Shown: one piece after another, positions 17,660-26,344 of the stretch | Layout: the number at the start of each line of letters is the position of its first letter | Numbering within the stretch: the stretch's first letter is position 1 | Source of the DNA: DIGJ01 sp041821315 | GTDB lineage: Bacteria; Bacillota; Clostridia; Lachnospirales; Lachnospiraceae | Length of the DNA stretch: 64,000 bases | Assembly: GCA_041821315.1 (NCBI GenBank) | Contig: JBGUEO010000002.1 | Coordinates: 1-64,000 of the forward strand | Direction of reading: 5' to 3' | The notes under the pieces: model-generated | What the model was told of the DNA's origin: nothing | Databases searched by the model: none | What the model saw: only the letters and a program-made list of their open reading frames with translations | Position numbers and translations under genes: made by a program

Positions 17660-18358
17660 ATGAAAAATAATATTTTGATTATTGACGATGACATAGAACT
17701 ATGTCAATTACTTAAAAAGTGTGTAGAAAGGGAGGATCTAACGGCTGATTTTGCGCATACTGGAACGGACGGCTTAAAAAGGATAGCGCAACATAACTAT
17801 CACCTTATTGTTTTGGATGTTATGTTGCCGGGAATGGATGGATTTCAGGTGCTCCAAAAGATAAGAGAAATAAGCGCTGTTCCTGTGTTGATGCTTACTG
17901 CGAAAACTGCCAGTGCTGACAAAGTAAATAGCCTGCGTTCCGGTGCAGATGACTATCTGACAAAGCCTTTTGACGTTGAAGAATTTATCGCCCGTGTTTT
18001 GTCTTTGATTCGCAGATATACAACCTTAAACAATGGTTCCAGTGAAAAAACGAATCGACTCTCTTTTCAGAATCTAATCATTGATCAGGACACCCGGATC
18101 GTTCACATCGAAAATGGGCAGGTTGAACTACATGCGAAGGAATTTGATATTCTCTGCTACCTTGCAAAAAATCAAGGTAGAATTCTGACCAAGCAGCAAA
18201 TATATGAAGAAATATGGCAGGAGTCTTATGCTTATGATGACAGTAACATCATGGGGTATATCAGCAAATTGAGAAAACAGATAGAGCCTGACCCGAACAA
18301 TCCCACCTATATTCAAACAGTGAAAGGTGTAGGCTACCGCTTTAGTAGGGAGGTATAA
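17660..18358 (+). CDS. OmpR-family response regulator (BcrAB-like cassette)
   Basis: 232 residues. Receiver with DDD near residue 9, phospho-acceptor Asp in LIVLDVMLPGMDG, Thr in LMLTAK and Lys in DDYLTKPFD; winged-helix DNA-binding domain ending QTVKGVGYRF. Only 2 bases separate its stop from the kinase start. Downstream are an ABC ATPase and two permeases. The promoter of those ABC genes contains four CAAGGTT repeats at exact 11-base intervals (19349-19388), the arrangement expected for head-to-tail OmpR-type dimers. I infer this protein binds there. Confidence 0.92.
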   Translation: MKNNILIIDDDIELCQLLKKCVEREDLTADFAHTGTDGLKRIAQHNYHLIVLDVMLPGMDGFQVLQKIREISAVPVLMLTAKTASADKVNSLRSGADDYLTKPFDVEEFIARVLSLIRRYTTLNNGSSEKTNRLSFQNLIIDQDTRIVHIENGQVELHAKEFDILCYLAKNQGRILTKQQIYEEIWQESYAYDDSNIMGYISKLRKQIEPDPNNPTYIQTVKGVGYRFSREV

Positions 18359-18360
18359 GG

Positions 18361-19317
18361 ATGGATGAAATATATGTGAAGCTTCCGTTGCTTACGGCTT
18401 TGGTTTTTGTTGCCGTTACTGCTGTCATGTGCACCCTTTTACTTCTTAAGAAAATGCGAAATATAAAGTTAAAACTGAATGAAATTTCGGAAACACTAGA
18501 CGACATTGCACAAGGTAACAGCAATCGAAAAATATTGGCAAAGTCCAGCGATATGACTTCTGTTATCTGCTATAAAATGAATGATATTGTTCATGAGTTT
18601 CAAGAACAGGTTATTGATTTAAAAAAAGCGGAGATTGCGAATAGCCAATTGATGACGAGTCTTTCTCATGACGTGCGTACTCCGCTGACAACTCTGATTG
18701 GATATTTAGACGCGGCGCAAAAAGGTATTGTAGCCGGAGCGGAGAGGGAAGAATATATAGAAACCGCACGGCTGAGGGCACATGATATGAAAGACTATGT
18801 AGATGTGCTGTTTGAATGGTTTAAACTAAATTCCAATGAAGAAACCTTTATTATTGGGAAAGTAGAGATTGCAGAACTCACCAGAAACCTACTCAAAGAT
18901 TGGATTCCAATCTTTGAGAACAATTGTCTTGACTTCGATATAGATATTCCAGAAAAGCGCATCAAGGTCAATTTAGATGAGGATGCCTATGCCCGTATTA
19001 TAAACAATCTAATTCAGAATGTAATCTCCCATAGTGGAGCAACCCATGTCAAAATCAAAGTTTCTCTTCTTACTGCTAATGTAATGATTACTGTTGCAGA
19101 TAACGGTAAGGGTATACCCAAACAGGATTTGCCACATGTTTTTGAACGACTTTATAAATGCGATACGGCACGTTCTGAAAAAGGAAGTGGTTTAGGGCTC
19201 TCTATTGTGCAGCAGCTTGTGGAAAAGATGGGCGGCTCGATTTCAGTCCAAAGTGAATCGTATCAACGAACAGAGTTTATCGTACAATTTTCTCTGGCTG
19301 ACGAAAAAACCTGCTGA
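18361..19317 (+). CDS. Sensor histidine kinase with short N-terminal membrane anchor
   Basis: 318 residues. One hydrophobic segment (about residues 9-30) is followed by a HAMP-like linker, HisKA with SLSHDVRTPLTTLIGYL, N box NNLIQNVISHS, G1 DNGKGIP and G2 GSGLGLSIVQ. There is no extracytoplasmic domain, so it cannot bind a peptide outside by itself. In such systems the adjacent ABC transporter often relays the signal (established for BceS-type kinases, only an analogy here). The last codons lie within the 5' arm of a terminator hairpin. Confidence 0.9.
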   Translation: MDEIYVKLPLLTALVFVAVTAVMCTLLLLKKMRNIKLKLNEISETLDDIAQGNSNRKILAKSSDMTSVICYKMNDIVHEFQEQVIDLKKAEIANSQLMTSLSHDVRTPLTTLIGYLDAAQKGIVAGAEREEYIETARLRAHDMKDYVDVLFEWFKLNSNEETFIIGKVEIAELTRNLLKDWIPIFENNCLDFDIDIPEKRIKVNLDEDAYARIINNLIQNVISHSGATHVKIKVSLLTANVMITVADNGKGIPKQDLPHVFERLYKCDTARSEKGSGLGLSIVQQLVEKMGGSISVQSESYQRTEFIVQFSLADEKTC

Positions 19318-19331
19318 AAAGCAGGTTTTTT
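19304..19331 (+). terminator. Terminator whose 5' arm encodes the kinase C-terminus
   Basis: AAAAAACCTGC (19304-19314), TGAAAA loop and GCAGGTTTTTT (19321-19331) form an 11-bp perfect stem ending in T. The kinase stop codon TGA is the first part of the loop. It separates the regulatory genes from the ABC genes. Confidence 0.8.
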
Positions 19332-19348
19332 GTTACTCTTAAGAGATT

Positions 19349-19406
19349 CAAGGTTAATTCAAGGTTCGTGCAAGGTTTATGCAAGGTTGAGGAGATACAA
19401 TACAAT
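19349..19406 (+). promoter_or_regulatory. ABC-gene promoter with four 11-bp-spaced CAAGGTT repeats
   Basis: CAAGGTT occurs at 19349, 19360, 19371 and 19382, each exactly 11 bases after the last. TACAAT follows at 19396-19401 (overlapping copy at 19401-19406) as a -10 candidate. No consensus -35 is present where it should be; the third repeat occupies that place. This is the layout of a promoter activated by an OmpR-type regulator bound as tandem dimers on one face of the helix. Confidence 0.8.
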
Positions 19407-19434
19407 TTATAAAAATAAAGGAGGATTTTACATT

Positions 19435-20358
19435 TTGAATGATTTTGTAATTGAAACAAATAATCTGACGAAGCAGTACGGTGAACAAAAAAGTGTTGCT
19501 GACTTAAGTATCCATGTAGGGAAAGGCAGGGTTTACGGTTTGTTAGGGCGTAACGGTGCTGGAAAAACTACCACTATGAAGATGCTGCTTGGTCTGACAA
19601 CTCCTACATCCGGCGAGATACGAATACTTGGGAAAAATATGCGTACGAATGAAAAGAAAATTCTTTCTCGAATCGGTAACCTGATTGAATCGCCGGGCTT
19701 TTATCCTAACCTCACCGGCACTGAAAACCTTAAGATTATGGCAAGGTTGCGTGGAGTACCAAACAGCAATGCCATTAAGAACGCATTGGACGTGGTGGGG
19801 CTACCTTATACGGATAAGAAACTGTTCTCACAGTATTCCCTTGGCATGAAACAGCGGCTTGGCATTGCAAATGCTATTTTACATGACCCGGAGCTTTTGA
19901 TTTTGGACGAGCCAATCAATGGACTTGATCCCATTGGTATCGTGGAAGTGCGTGACTTTATAAAGCGGCTTAGTACAGAACAAGGTAAAACAATTTTAAT
20001 TTCCAGCCATATTCTATCCGAAATGGCCTTGTTAGCGGATGACATTGGTATCATTGATAATGGTGTTTTACTGGAAGAGGAAAGTTTGGAAGAACTAGAG
20101 AAGAAAAACAGCAGATATGTTCATTTCATCGTAACAGATACATCTCAAGCTTCCCGAATTTTGGAGGCCGAATTTCATACTTCCAATTTTCATGTGGATG
20201 ACAATCGTAATTTACGCCTATATGATACGGAGATAGATGTAGGTTCTATTACACGTAAATGGATAGAAAGCGGTCTTAATGTGTCAGAAGCGCACACCAA
20301 AAATGATACCTTGGAAGATTACTTCAAACAGGTCACCGGAGGTGAGGGAATTGCTTGA
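19435..20358 (+). CDS. BcrA-like ABC transporter ATPase
   Basis: 307 residues from the TTG at 19435, chosen because AAAGGAGG lies about 10 bases upstream. Walker A GRNGAGKTT, ExP-type region IGNLIESPGFYPNLTGTENL, signature YSLGMKQRLGIA, Walker B LLILDEPINGLD and switch ISSHILSE. The C-terminal ~85 residues form the extra domain seen in BcrA/bacitracin-type ATPases. It overlaps the next gene by 8 bases. Family precedent is export of, or protection from, peptide antibiotics such as bacitracin or lantibiotics; the exact drug cannot be read here. Confidence 0.88.
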   Translation: MNDFVIETNNLTKQYGEQKSVADLSIHVGKGRVYGLLGRNGAGKTTTMKMLLGLTTPTSGEIRILGKNMRTNEKKILSRIGNLIESPGFYPNLTGTENLKIMARLRGVPNSNAIKNALDVVGLPYTDKKLFSQYSLGMKQRLGIANAILHDPELLILDEPINGLDPIGIVEVRDFIKRLSTEQGKTILISSHILSEMALLADDIGIIDNGVLLEEESLEELEKKNSRYVHFIVTDTSQASRILEAEFHTSNFHVDDNRNLRLYDTEIDVGSITRKWIESGLNVSEAHTKNDTLEDYFKQVTGGEGIA

Positions 20359-21112
20359 TTTAATTATATGCGAATTTGCTAAAATCAAACGGCAGCGGTT
20401 TATTTTGTTTTCTATATTGGCAGCCTGTCTCTTCCCTATTCCCCTGACCGCATTAGTGGCAAAAGACAGTCTGCATTTTGAACAGCTTTTTAAGCTGATA
20501 GTTACGTTCGGGGATTTTCTCCTGTTGCCATGCGTACTAAGTGTGGTGGCTAGCATCCTGTTCTTCATGGAAAGGGACAGCGACATGCTGAAAAACCTAA
20601 TGACGGTACCGGTTTCCAAAACCAAACTTGTAGCAGCAAAACTGGCTGTGCTTTTGATTGTTGCCGTGTTATATTCCATAGCTGGATTAGGAGCTACAAT
20701 CATCGGTGGACTAATTGTGGGGTCTGTGGAAGGCGTTGCTTTTAAATTAGGACTAAGTGCTATCCTTGGCATGATGCTGTTTGTTTCAGTCCTTCCCGTG
20801 GTTATTCTCATTGTCTATTTTAACAAAAGCTATATTTTTTCCATTCTCATTGCCTTTATCTATTCTATTTTGAATTTTGGCATAGCGCTTAATATGATGA
20901 ATTTTGCTCCTAATAGTGTTCCCATTACCGTTTTGCCTGCACCAGTCATTATGCGTTGGTGGATGTCCTATTGGAGTGGACTAGCCGCAGAATACGTTAC
21001 ACTGAGAAAACCATATATGTTATCCACCCCGGTTTGTACAGGAATACTATTTTTAATAGCGGCAATATCAATTCTGCTGATTTCAATTGCATTCAAAAAG
21101 CAGGAAGATTAG
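20351..21112 (+). CDS. ABC-2 permease, first subunit of BcrAB-like exporter
   Basis: 253 residues from the TTG at 20351, which overlaps the ATPase stop codon; GGAGGTGAG lies 5-13 bases upstream. It begins LLDLIICEFAKIKRQRF, the ExxKxKR lead of LanE/BcrB-type permeases, followed by six hydrophobic segments. It should combine with the 21122 permease and the 19435 ATPase. Translational overlap suggests a fixed subunit ratio. Confidence 0.8.
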   Translation: MLDLIICEFAKIKRQRFILFSILAACLFPIPLTALVAKDSLHFEQLFKLIVTFGDFLLLPCVLSVVASILFFMERDSDMLKNLMTVPVSKTKLVAAKLAVLLIVAVLYSIAGLGATIIGGLIVGSVEGVAFKLGLSAILGMMLFVSVLPVVILIVYFNKSYIFSILIAFIYSILNFGIALNMMNFAPNSVPITVLPAPVIMRWWMSYWSGLAAEYVTLRKPYMLSTPVCTGILFLIAAISILLISIAFKKQED

Positions 21113-21121
21113 GAGGAAACT

Positions 21122-21886
21122 ATGATTAATATAATTGTTACAGAATTTCAAAAACTTAAGCGCTACAGCATTCTTTGGGTTGGCATTGTAGCCGTGTTGT
21201 TTTCAGCACTTTTAGCCGTTTTCCAGCAGAACAGTGGGAATGGAAGGATGCAATACGAAAGCTATGCGAACAGTGTCATATGGAATAACTTCAGCATGGC
21301 TTTTCCTTTTATGATTGTTTTGATTGGAGGCTATATCATAAATCGTGAGTATGTAGATCATACATTGAAAAACATGTTGACGATACCAATTCCGTTTCGT
21401 AAATTATTGGCGGGGAAAGTAATTACAGTTGGAGTTGTGACTGCATTATACGGTTTTTTTAGCTTTTTATGTACATATGTTTTAGGTGCGCTGTTCTGTC
21501 ATGGAGACATGTCTCCAACTATTGTAATGAAATCGCTCTTTCAACTCGTTGGATTGGGACTTTGCTGTTATCTGGCCGTGTTACCTATTATCATATTTTT
21601 TAGTAGAAAACAAAACGGTTTTCTTGCTGGAACTGGTTTGGCATTTGTTTACAGCTTTTGTGGAATCTTTATTGCGGGCAGAGCATTGACTGATTACTAC
21701 CCTATAACCGCTGGACTTGGAATTATTAAATTTACGGGAGATGGTACCCTCATCTTTAATTGTTTTGTAGAAATTGGTGTCTTGTTTATTATGGCAGCGC
21801 TATCAATCGTTATGCTACTTTGTACAAAAGGTTTTGAGGATAAAACGACAGTATCAAAAAAAGGACGAAACATACACAAAAAATAA
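21122..21886 (+). CDS. ABC-2 permease, second subunit of BcrAB-like exporter
   Basis: 254 residues, six hydrophobic segments, N-terminus MINIIVTEFQKLKRYSILW with the same ExxKLKR lead. AGGAGG lies just upstream and 9 bases separate it from the first permease. Homologous in layout to the first permease, so the exporter is probably a heterodimer. A strong terminator 70 bases downstream ends the operon. Confidence 0.8.
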   Translation: MINIIVTEFQKLKRYSILWVGIVAVLFSALLAVFQQNSGNGRMQYESYANSVIWNNFSMAFPFMIVLIGGYIINREYVDHTLKNMLTIPIPFRKLLAGKVITVGVVTALYGFFSFLCTYVLGALFCHGDMSPTIVMKSLFQLVGLGLCCYLAVLPIIIFFSRKQNGFLAGTGLAFVYSFCGIFIAGRALTDYYPITAGLGIIKFTGDGTLIFNCFVEIGVLFIMAALSIVMLLCTKGFEDKTTVSKKGRNIHKK

Positions 21887-21957
21887 TCTTAAGTAAGGTG
21901 TTATATCTTTCCGGTATTTCGAACACTCTGTGGCGAATGCCATTCGAACAAATATAG

Positions 21958-21998
21958 AGGCATTGATTCGGTGTATGACCGTGACAATGCCTTTTTTT
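21958..21998 (+). terminator. Intrinsic terminator of the BcrAB-like operon
   Basis: AGGCATTG (21958-21965) pairs with CAATGCCT (21985-21992), with an inner CGGT/ACCG pair, followed by seven T. From here to about 22160 I see no gene, only a small CGAATG/CATTCG hairpin. Confidence 0.75.
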
Positions 21999-22160
21999 GT
22001 GATCCGCTGTATTACGAAAACTGAGGGTCATTACGCTGTGGTATTTCGAAAGGAAGCATGAAAAATATCCCCTCCCCTGGCTTGTGAGTAATTATGCATT
22101 AAAGTATAATAAAAAAATGTTGAAAATTATATATAAAACAGAAAAAAGGTACTGATAGAA

Positions 22161-22669
22161 GTGGAGAGTAGAGCAAATGAGATAATGCCGAAAAATTGGG
22201 TGTTTCATCCGATTTCAGGAAAATGGATATTAATCATCTGGTATTTCAGAATGAAGAATTTGATGTGATTGCTATAAGAAATGTGACATGGACATTTGAG
22301 TATCCAGAGCAGGTCTACAGTGAATTCAAGCGTATATTGAAGATAGGTGGTTTGCTCTTAATTTATGATGCGAATTGGCATCTTCATTTCTTTGACGAAG
22401 AAAGGCTGAATCGTGTCAGAGAGAGAGAAGAGAGGTATTTTTGTAGATATGGGTGCAGAGAACTTGTGGCAATTGCAAATATGAAGTTTTTTGCTACTGC
22501 ACCTTTGACAAGTACGCTACGTCCGGCATGGGATAAACGTATTCTTGAAGAAATCGGTATGGATGTACAGATACAGGATGATATTGGTGAAAATGTTTAC
22601 GAAGAATGGGAAAAAGATCTTTATGGAGAGTCTCCATTGTTTGAGATATGTGCCAGAAAATTGTCATAA
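22161..22669 (+). pseudogene. SAM-dependent methyltransferase, N-terminally truncated and frameshifted
   Basis: From 22196 one frame reads LGVSSDFRKMDINHL followed by FDVIAIRNVTWTF (post-motif I to motif II) and GGLLLIYDANWH, and near the end STLRPAWDKRILEEIG. The order and the RNVxWT and RPAWD motifs match the intact methyltransferase at 28023. The first part with motif I (DxGxGxG) is missing. A short stretch VESRANE just upstream in another frame looks like the preceding residues, so a small indel has broken the gene. No functional SAM pocket is expected. It lies directly before the ABC importer, mirroring the intact copy after it. Confidence 0.7.
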
Positions 22670-22765
22670 AGTCAGGAAGCTTATCTAAGAGATCTAGAGG
22701 ATTTTATAGAACAGATACATGCCTTTGAAAATAATCTAAGGAAGGAAATGGAAAAAGGTGACTAA
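22670..22765 (+). other. 31-codon in-frame extension overlapping the importer permease start
   Basis: Right after the methyltransferase stop (22667-22669), the same frame continues without stops: QEAYLRDLEDFIEQIHAFE and NNLRKEMEKGD, to TAA at 22763-22765. It has no start codon but reads like a genuine charged helix. It is either the remnant of a small gene or leftover coding sequence from the rearrangement that broke the methyltransferase. It overlaps the GTG start of the next gene. Confidence 0.35.
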
Positions 22766-23693
22766 GGAAAAGATAGCCGAGCGCATGTTACAGATTATCA
22801 TCGTATTGTTTGGCATTGGCTTTTTAACATTTGGCCTTACCTATCTTGCACCCGGTGACCCAGTCAAAGCAATGTATGCTGCAACCGGAAGTGTTCCGAG
22901 TGATGAGGTGATAGAAACTATGCGAGAGAAGATGGGATTAAACGATCCATTTCTGGTACAGTATTACAACTGGATTTCAGGGTGCCTGCGTGGAGATTTT
23001 GGAACATCGTATTCGTTGAATAAACCAGTTGTAACCTTGCTGTTACAAAGACTTTGGCCGACATTGAAACTTACACTGTTTTCATTGATTTTATTGCTTG
23101 CTGTTTCAGTTCCGTTGGGTATGCTTTCAGCAGTTAAACACAATAAGGTAGTTGACTATATTATACGTGGCATCTCATTTACAGGAGTATCATTGCCAAG
23201 CTTTTGGGTTGGAATGATGCTGATTTATATTGTTGCGTTGAAGTTAATGCTGTTACCTGTTATATCTACAGACACGGGATTTAAGCAAATGATCTTGCCA
23301 GCTATTACACTTGCTTTTTCAATGGCAGCAAAATATACCAGACAAGTACGTGCCGCTGTATTGGAAGAGTTACATCAGGATTATGTTGTTGGTGCACGGA
23401 CAAGGGGACTGAAGGAGAGTACGATTCTTTGGAGGCATGTTTTCCCGAATGCACTTCTTCCGTTAGTTACATTACTTGGCTTATCGTTAGGATCTCTGCT
23501 TGGAGGGACAACGGTTGTAGAAGTTATCTTCTCCTATCCAGGATTAGGTAATCTAGGTGTTTTTGCAGTAGCAGCCAGAGATTATCCACTGATTCAAGGA
23601 TATGTTCTTTGGGTTGCTCTGATTTATATGGTGATTAATCTGTTTGTTGATATTCTCTACGAGGTTTTAGATCCAAGGACGAAAGTGAGGTAA
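22758..23693 (+). CDS. Nickel/peptide-type ABC permease (DppB/NikB-like)
   Basis: 311 residues from a GTG start. Six hydrophobic segments, early LGIGFLTFGLTYLAPGDP (the family's N-terminal signature), and the EAA-loop region VVGARTRGLKESTILWRHVFPNALLP that docks the ATPase. It forms the membrane channel together with the 23699 product. First gene of a complete importer operon: two permeases, two ATPases, one binding protein, then a methyltransferase. Motifs do not separate nickel from peptide specificity. Confidence 0.88.
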   Translation: MTKEKIAERMLQIIIVLFGIGFLTFGLTYLAPGDPVKAMYAATGSVPSDEVIETMREKMGLNDPFLVQYYNWISGCLRGDFGTSYSLNKPVVTLLLQRLWPTLKLTLFSLILLLAVSVPLGMLSAVKHNKVVDYIIRGISFTGVSLPSFWVGMMLIYIVALKLMLLPVISTDTGFKQMILPAITLAFSMAAKYTRQVRAAVLEELHQDYVVGARTRGLKESTILWRHVFPNALLPLVTLLGLSLGSLLGGTTVVEVIFSYPGLGNLGVFAVAARDYPLIQGYVLWVALIYMVINLFVDILYEVLDPRTKVR

Positions 23694-23698
23694 CGGTC

Positions 23699-24526
23699 AT
23701 GCAGAAAGTGCTTACATTTTGTAAAAATCACAAACAGTTTACCGTCTTTTTCATTTTTGCACTTTTAGTTGTTGCGGTGGCTATCTTTGCTCCTTTTATT
23801 GCTACACATGATCCGTATAAAGCGGTTATATCCAATGTGGAACAACCGCCTAGTACAAAACATTGGTTTGGAACGGATAAACTGGGACGTGATTTGTTCT
23901 CGCGTGTCATTTATGGAACACGAACTTCTTTGATATTGGCAATGATTCTTGTAGTTACAACGCTTGTCTTTGGTTCATTCTTAGGTATTCTCACAGGATA
24001 TTTCGGTGGAGTGATTGATTCAGTTATTATGAGAATTTCCGATATGATGATTTCATTTCCAGGACTTGTATTGGCTATTGCAATTGCGGGGATTCTTGGT
24101 TCTAGTATGCTGAATGCGGTTATTGCTATTGTGGTTGTTAGTTGGACAAAGTATGCACGACTTGCCCGAAGTATCGTTTTAAAAATAAAGAATAAAGATT
24201 ATGTATCGGCAGCAATAATGACAGGATCAAAGACAAGATATATTTTGAGAAAATATATGCTTACGATGACAATGCCAATACTGATTGTTACAGCAGCTAC
24301 AGATATTGGTACTATGATGCTTGAAATAGCGGCGCTTTCCTTTCTAGGATTTGGAGCACAGCCCCCAACAGCTGAATGGGGTCTGATGTTGAATGAGGGA
24401 CGTGCTTATTTACAGGCATCTCCATGGATGATGATTTTTCCAGGATTGGCTATATTTATCGTTGTTGTTATTTTTAATCTACTGGGAGATAGTCTGAGGG
24501 ATATTCTTGATCCAGGTAATGATTGA
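23699..24526 (+). CDS. Nickel/peptide-type ABC permease (DppC/NikC-like)
   Basis: 275 residues, ATG five bases after the previous stop. N-terminal FAPFIATHDPY and WFGTDKLGRDLFSRVIYGTRTSL are hallmarks of DppC/NikC permeases. The EAA loop YVSAAIMTGSKTRYILRKYML follows, and near the C-terminus comes FLGFGAQPPTAEWGLMLNEGR. Partner of the 22758 permease. Confidence 0.88.
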   Translation: MQKVLTFCKNHKQFTVFFIFALLVVAVAIFAPFIATHDPYKAVISNVEQPPSTKHWFGTDKLGRDLFSRVIYGTRTSLILAMILVVTTLVFGSFLGILTGYFGGVIDSVIMRISDMMISFPGLVLAIAIAGILGSSMLNAVIAIVVVSWTKYARLARSIVLKIKNKDYVSAAIMTGSKTRYILRKYMLTMTMPILIVTAATDIGTMMLEIAALSFLGFGAQPPTAEWGLMLNEGRAYLQASPWMMIFPGLAIFIVVVIFNLLGDSLRDILDPGND

Positions 24527-24552
24527 TGACATTTTGGAAGCAGGAGGAAATA

Positions 24553-25341
24553 ATGCTGAAAATACACAATATTACGGTTAAATATGAAAAAAATGACAAA
24601 CCTGTGGTTGAAAATTTTTCTCTAGATATAAAGCAGGGCGAAATCTGCTGTCTAGTTGGAGAAAGTGGAAGTGGAAAAACAACCGTTATCCGTGCAGTAC
24701 AAGGGAATCTTCCAGGACATGGAAAAGTAACAAAAGGCGATATCTTTTTTAAGGGACAGTCGCTTCTGACATATACAGTAAATGATTGGCGAAAGATTCG
24801 TGGTACAGAAATTTCAATGATTTTTCAGGATTCTGGAGCTATGTTGAATCCTATCCGAACAATTGGGTCACAGTTTGTTGAGTATATTCGCGCACATGGT
24901 AAGTATACCAAAAGAGGAGCCTGGGATAAAGGTGTGCAGATGCTTGAAAGCGTGCGACTACCAGATGGAAATAATATCATGAACAGTTATCCATTCCAGC
25001 TTTCAGGTGGTATGAGACAGCGTGTGGGAATCGCTTTCGCTATGAGTTATCGGCCGAAACTTCTGCTTGCAGATGAGCCTACCAGTTCATTGGATGTAAT
25101 AACACAGGCACAGATTGTTCGTCAGATGATGAAGTCGAGAGAAGATTATGGTACAAGTATTATTATGATTACACATAACATGGCTCTGGCAGCATATATG
25201 TCTGATCATATTCTGGTAATGAAAGATGGGAAAATTGTAGACAGTGGTAATCGCAATCATATTTTGTATAATCCGCAGGACGATTATACAAAGAATCTTC
25301 TGTCTGCTGTGCCGTCGATAGGAGGTCGATACTATGTATGA
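24553..25341 (+). CDS. Nickel/peptide-type ABC ATPase (DppD/NikD-like)
   Basis: 262 residues from the ATG at 24553, selected because CAGGAGG lies 7 bases upstream (an in-frame ATG at 24523 has none). Walker A GESGSGKTT, Q-loop MIFQDSG, signature LSGGMRQRVGIAFAM, Walker B LLLADEPTSSLD and switch His in MITHNMALAA. It overlaps the next ATPase gene by 8 bases. It energises the importer with the 25334 product. Confidence 0.88.
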   Translation: MLKIHNITVKYEKNDKPVVENFSLDIKQGEICCLVGESGSGKTTVIRAVQGNLPGHGKVTKGDIFFKGQSLLTYTVNDWRKIRGTEISMIFQDSGAMLNPIRTIGSQFVEYIRAHGKYTKRGAWDKGVQMLESVRLPDGNNIMNSYPFQLSGGMRQRVGIAFAMSYRPKLLLADEPTSSLDVITQAQIVRQMMKSREDYGTSIIMITHNMALAAYMSDHILVMKDGKIVDSGNRNHILYNPQDDYTKNLLSAVPSIGGRYYV

Positions 25342-26293
25342 GAAAGAAAATATAATCATCGAAGCAAAACATGTAACAAAGAAATTTCCAGCTTCCAGAC
25401 ATAGAATTCTGACTGCCTGTGAGGATGTCAGCCTAAATTTCTACAAGAATCAGACACTTGGAATCGTTGGGGAGAGTGGCTGCGGGAAAAGTACCTTTAT
25501 GCGAATTGTTGTGTGTTTGGATAAACCGACTTCTGGGGAAATATTTTTCCATGGAAAAAATATTACTAAACTAAAAGGTGAAAAGTTGCGGTTAAATCGC
25601 AGAAATATTCAGATGGTATTTCAAGATCCATTGGAAGCATTTAACCCGCGAATGAAAGTAAAAGAAATAATTTGTGAACCGCTTTTAAACTTTATGTTGA
25701 TTGACAAAAAAAATATCGATGCAAAAGCCAGAGATCTTTTAGAAACGGTAGAACTTTCAGGCAGTTTTGCAGACCGTTACCCGCATGATATGAGTGGTGG
25801 ACAGCGGCAGCGGGTAGGAATTGCAAGAGCACTTGCACTAGAACCTGAAGTGATTATTTTTGATGAGGCAACATCGGCATTGGATGTTTCTGTACAAAAA
25901 ACGATGGTTGAGTTGCTTGTAAAACTACAGAATGAAAAACATATATCAATTGGATTTATCTGTCATGATCTGGCATTAGTGCAGCAATTTGCACATCAGG
26001 TGGCCGTTATGTATCTGGGTAATATTGTTGAAGTAATCAATGGAAAAGAAGTTGGTATCCATGCAAAACATCCATATACGCAGGCTTTGTTGGATTCTAT
26101 TTTTGACCTGCGTATGGATTTTTCAAAGGAAATTGTCAGCATTGAAAGCGAAGCTCCAAGTCCATTGAATGTACCGGCAGGCTGTTCTTTCAGAAATCGA
26201 TGCAATCATTGCATGAAGGTATGTGAAGTAGAGAAACCAAAATTGAAAGAGGTAGAACCACATCATCTGGTAGCCTGTCATCTATATGATTAA
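25334..26293 (+). CDS. Nickel/peptide-type ABC ATPase (DppF/NikE/OppF-like)
   Basis: 319 residues. Walker A GESGCGKST, Q-loop MVFQDPLEAFNPRMKVKEII (OppF/DppF hallmark), signature MSGGQRQRVGIARAL, Walker B VIIFDEATSALD, switch ICHDLALVQQFAHQVAVMYLG. The C-terminal oligopeptide/dipeptide ABC extension carries cysteines in PAGCSFRNRCNHCMKVC and VACHL, which may bind an iron-sulfur cluster as shown for some DppD/F subunits. Second nucleotide-binding subunit of the importer. Confidence 0.9.
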   Translation: MYEKENIIIEAKHVTKKFPASRHRILTACEDVSLNFYKNQTLGIVGESGCGKSTFMRIVVCLDKPTSGEIFFHGKNITKLKGEKLRLNRRNIQMVFQDPLEAFNPRMKVKEIICEPLLNFMLIDKKNIDAKARDLLETVELSGSFADRYPHDMSGGQRQRVGIARALALEPEVIIFDEATSALDVSVQKTMVELLVKLQNEKHISIGFICHDLALVQQFAHQVAVMYLGNIVEVINGKEVGIHAKHPYTQALLDSIFDLRMDFSKEIVSIESEAPSPLNVPAGCSFRNRCNHCMKVCEVEKPKLKEVEPHHLVACHLYD

Positions 26294-26344
26294 ACAACGA
26301 AAGAATGAAATCTAATCTATCTACCAAAACTAGGAGGAAGCAAC

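Noticed and set aside
20284..20811. 175-codon minus-strand frame inside the ABC permease gene
   Set aside because: Antisense shadow of a membrane-protein gene; rich in Ser, Thr and Asn as expected for such shadows, with no ribosome binding site.
21900..22100. Mobile-element end between the BcrAB-like operon and the methyltransferase remnant
   Set aside because: Hairpins are present, but no transposase, integrase or matched terminal repeat could be found; the main hairpin is adequately explained as a terminator.
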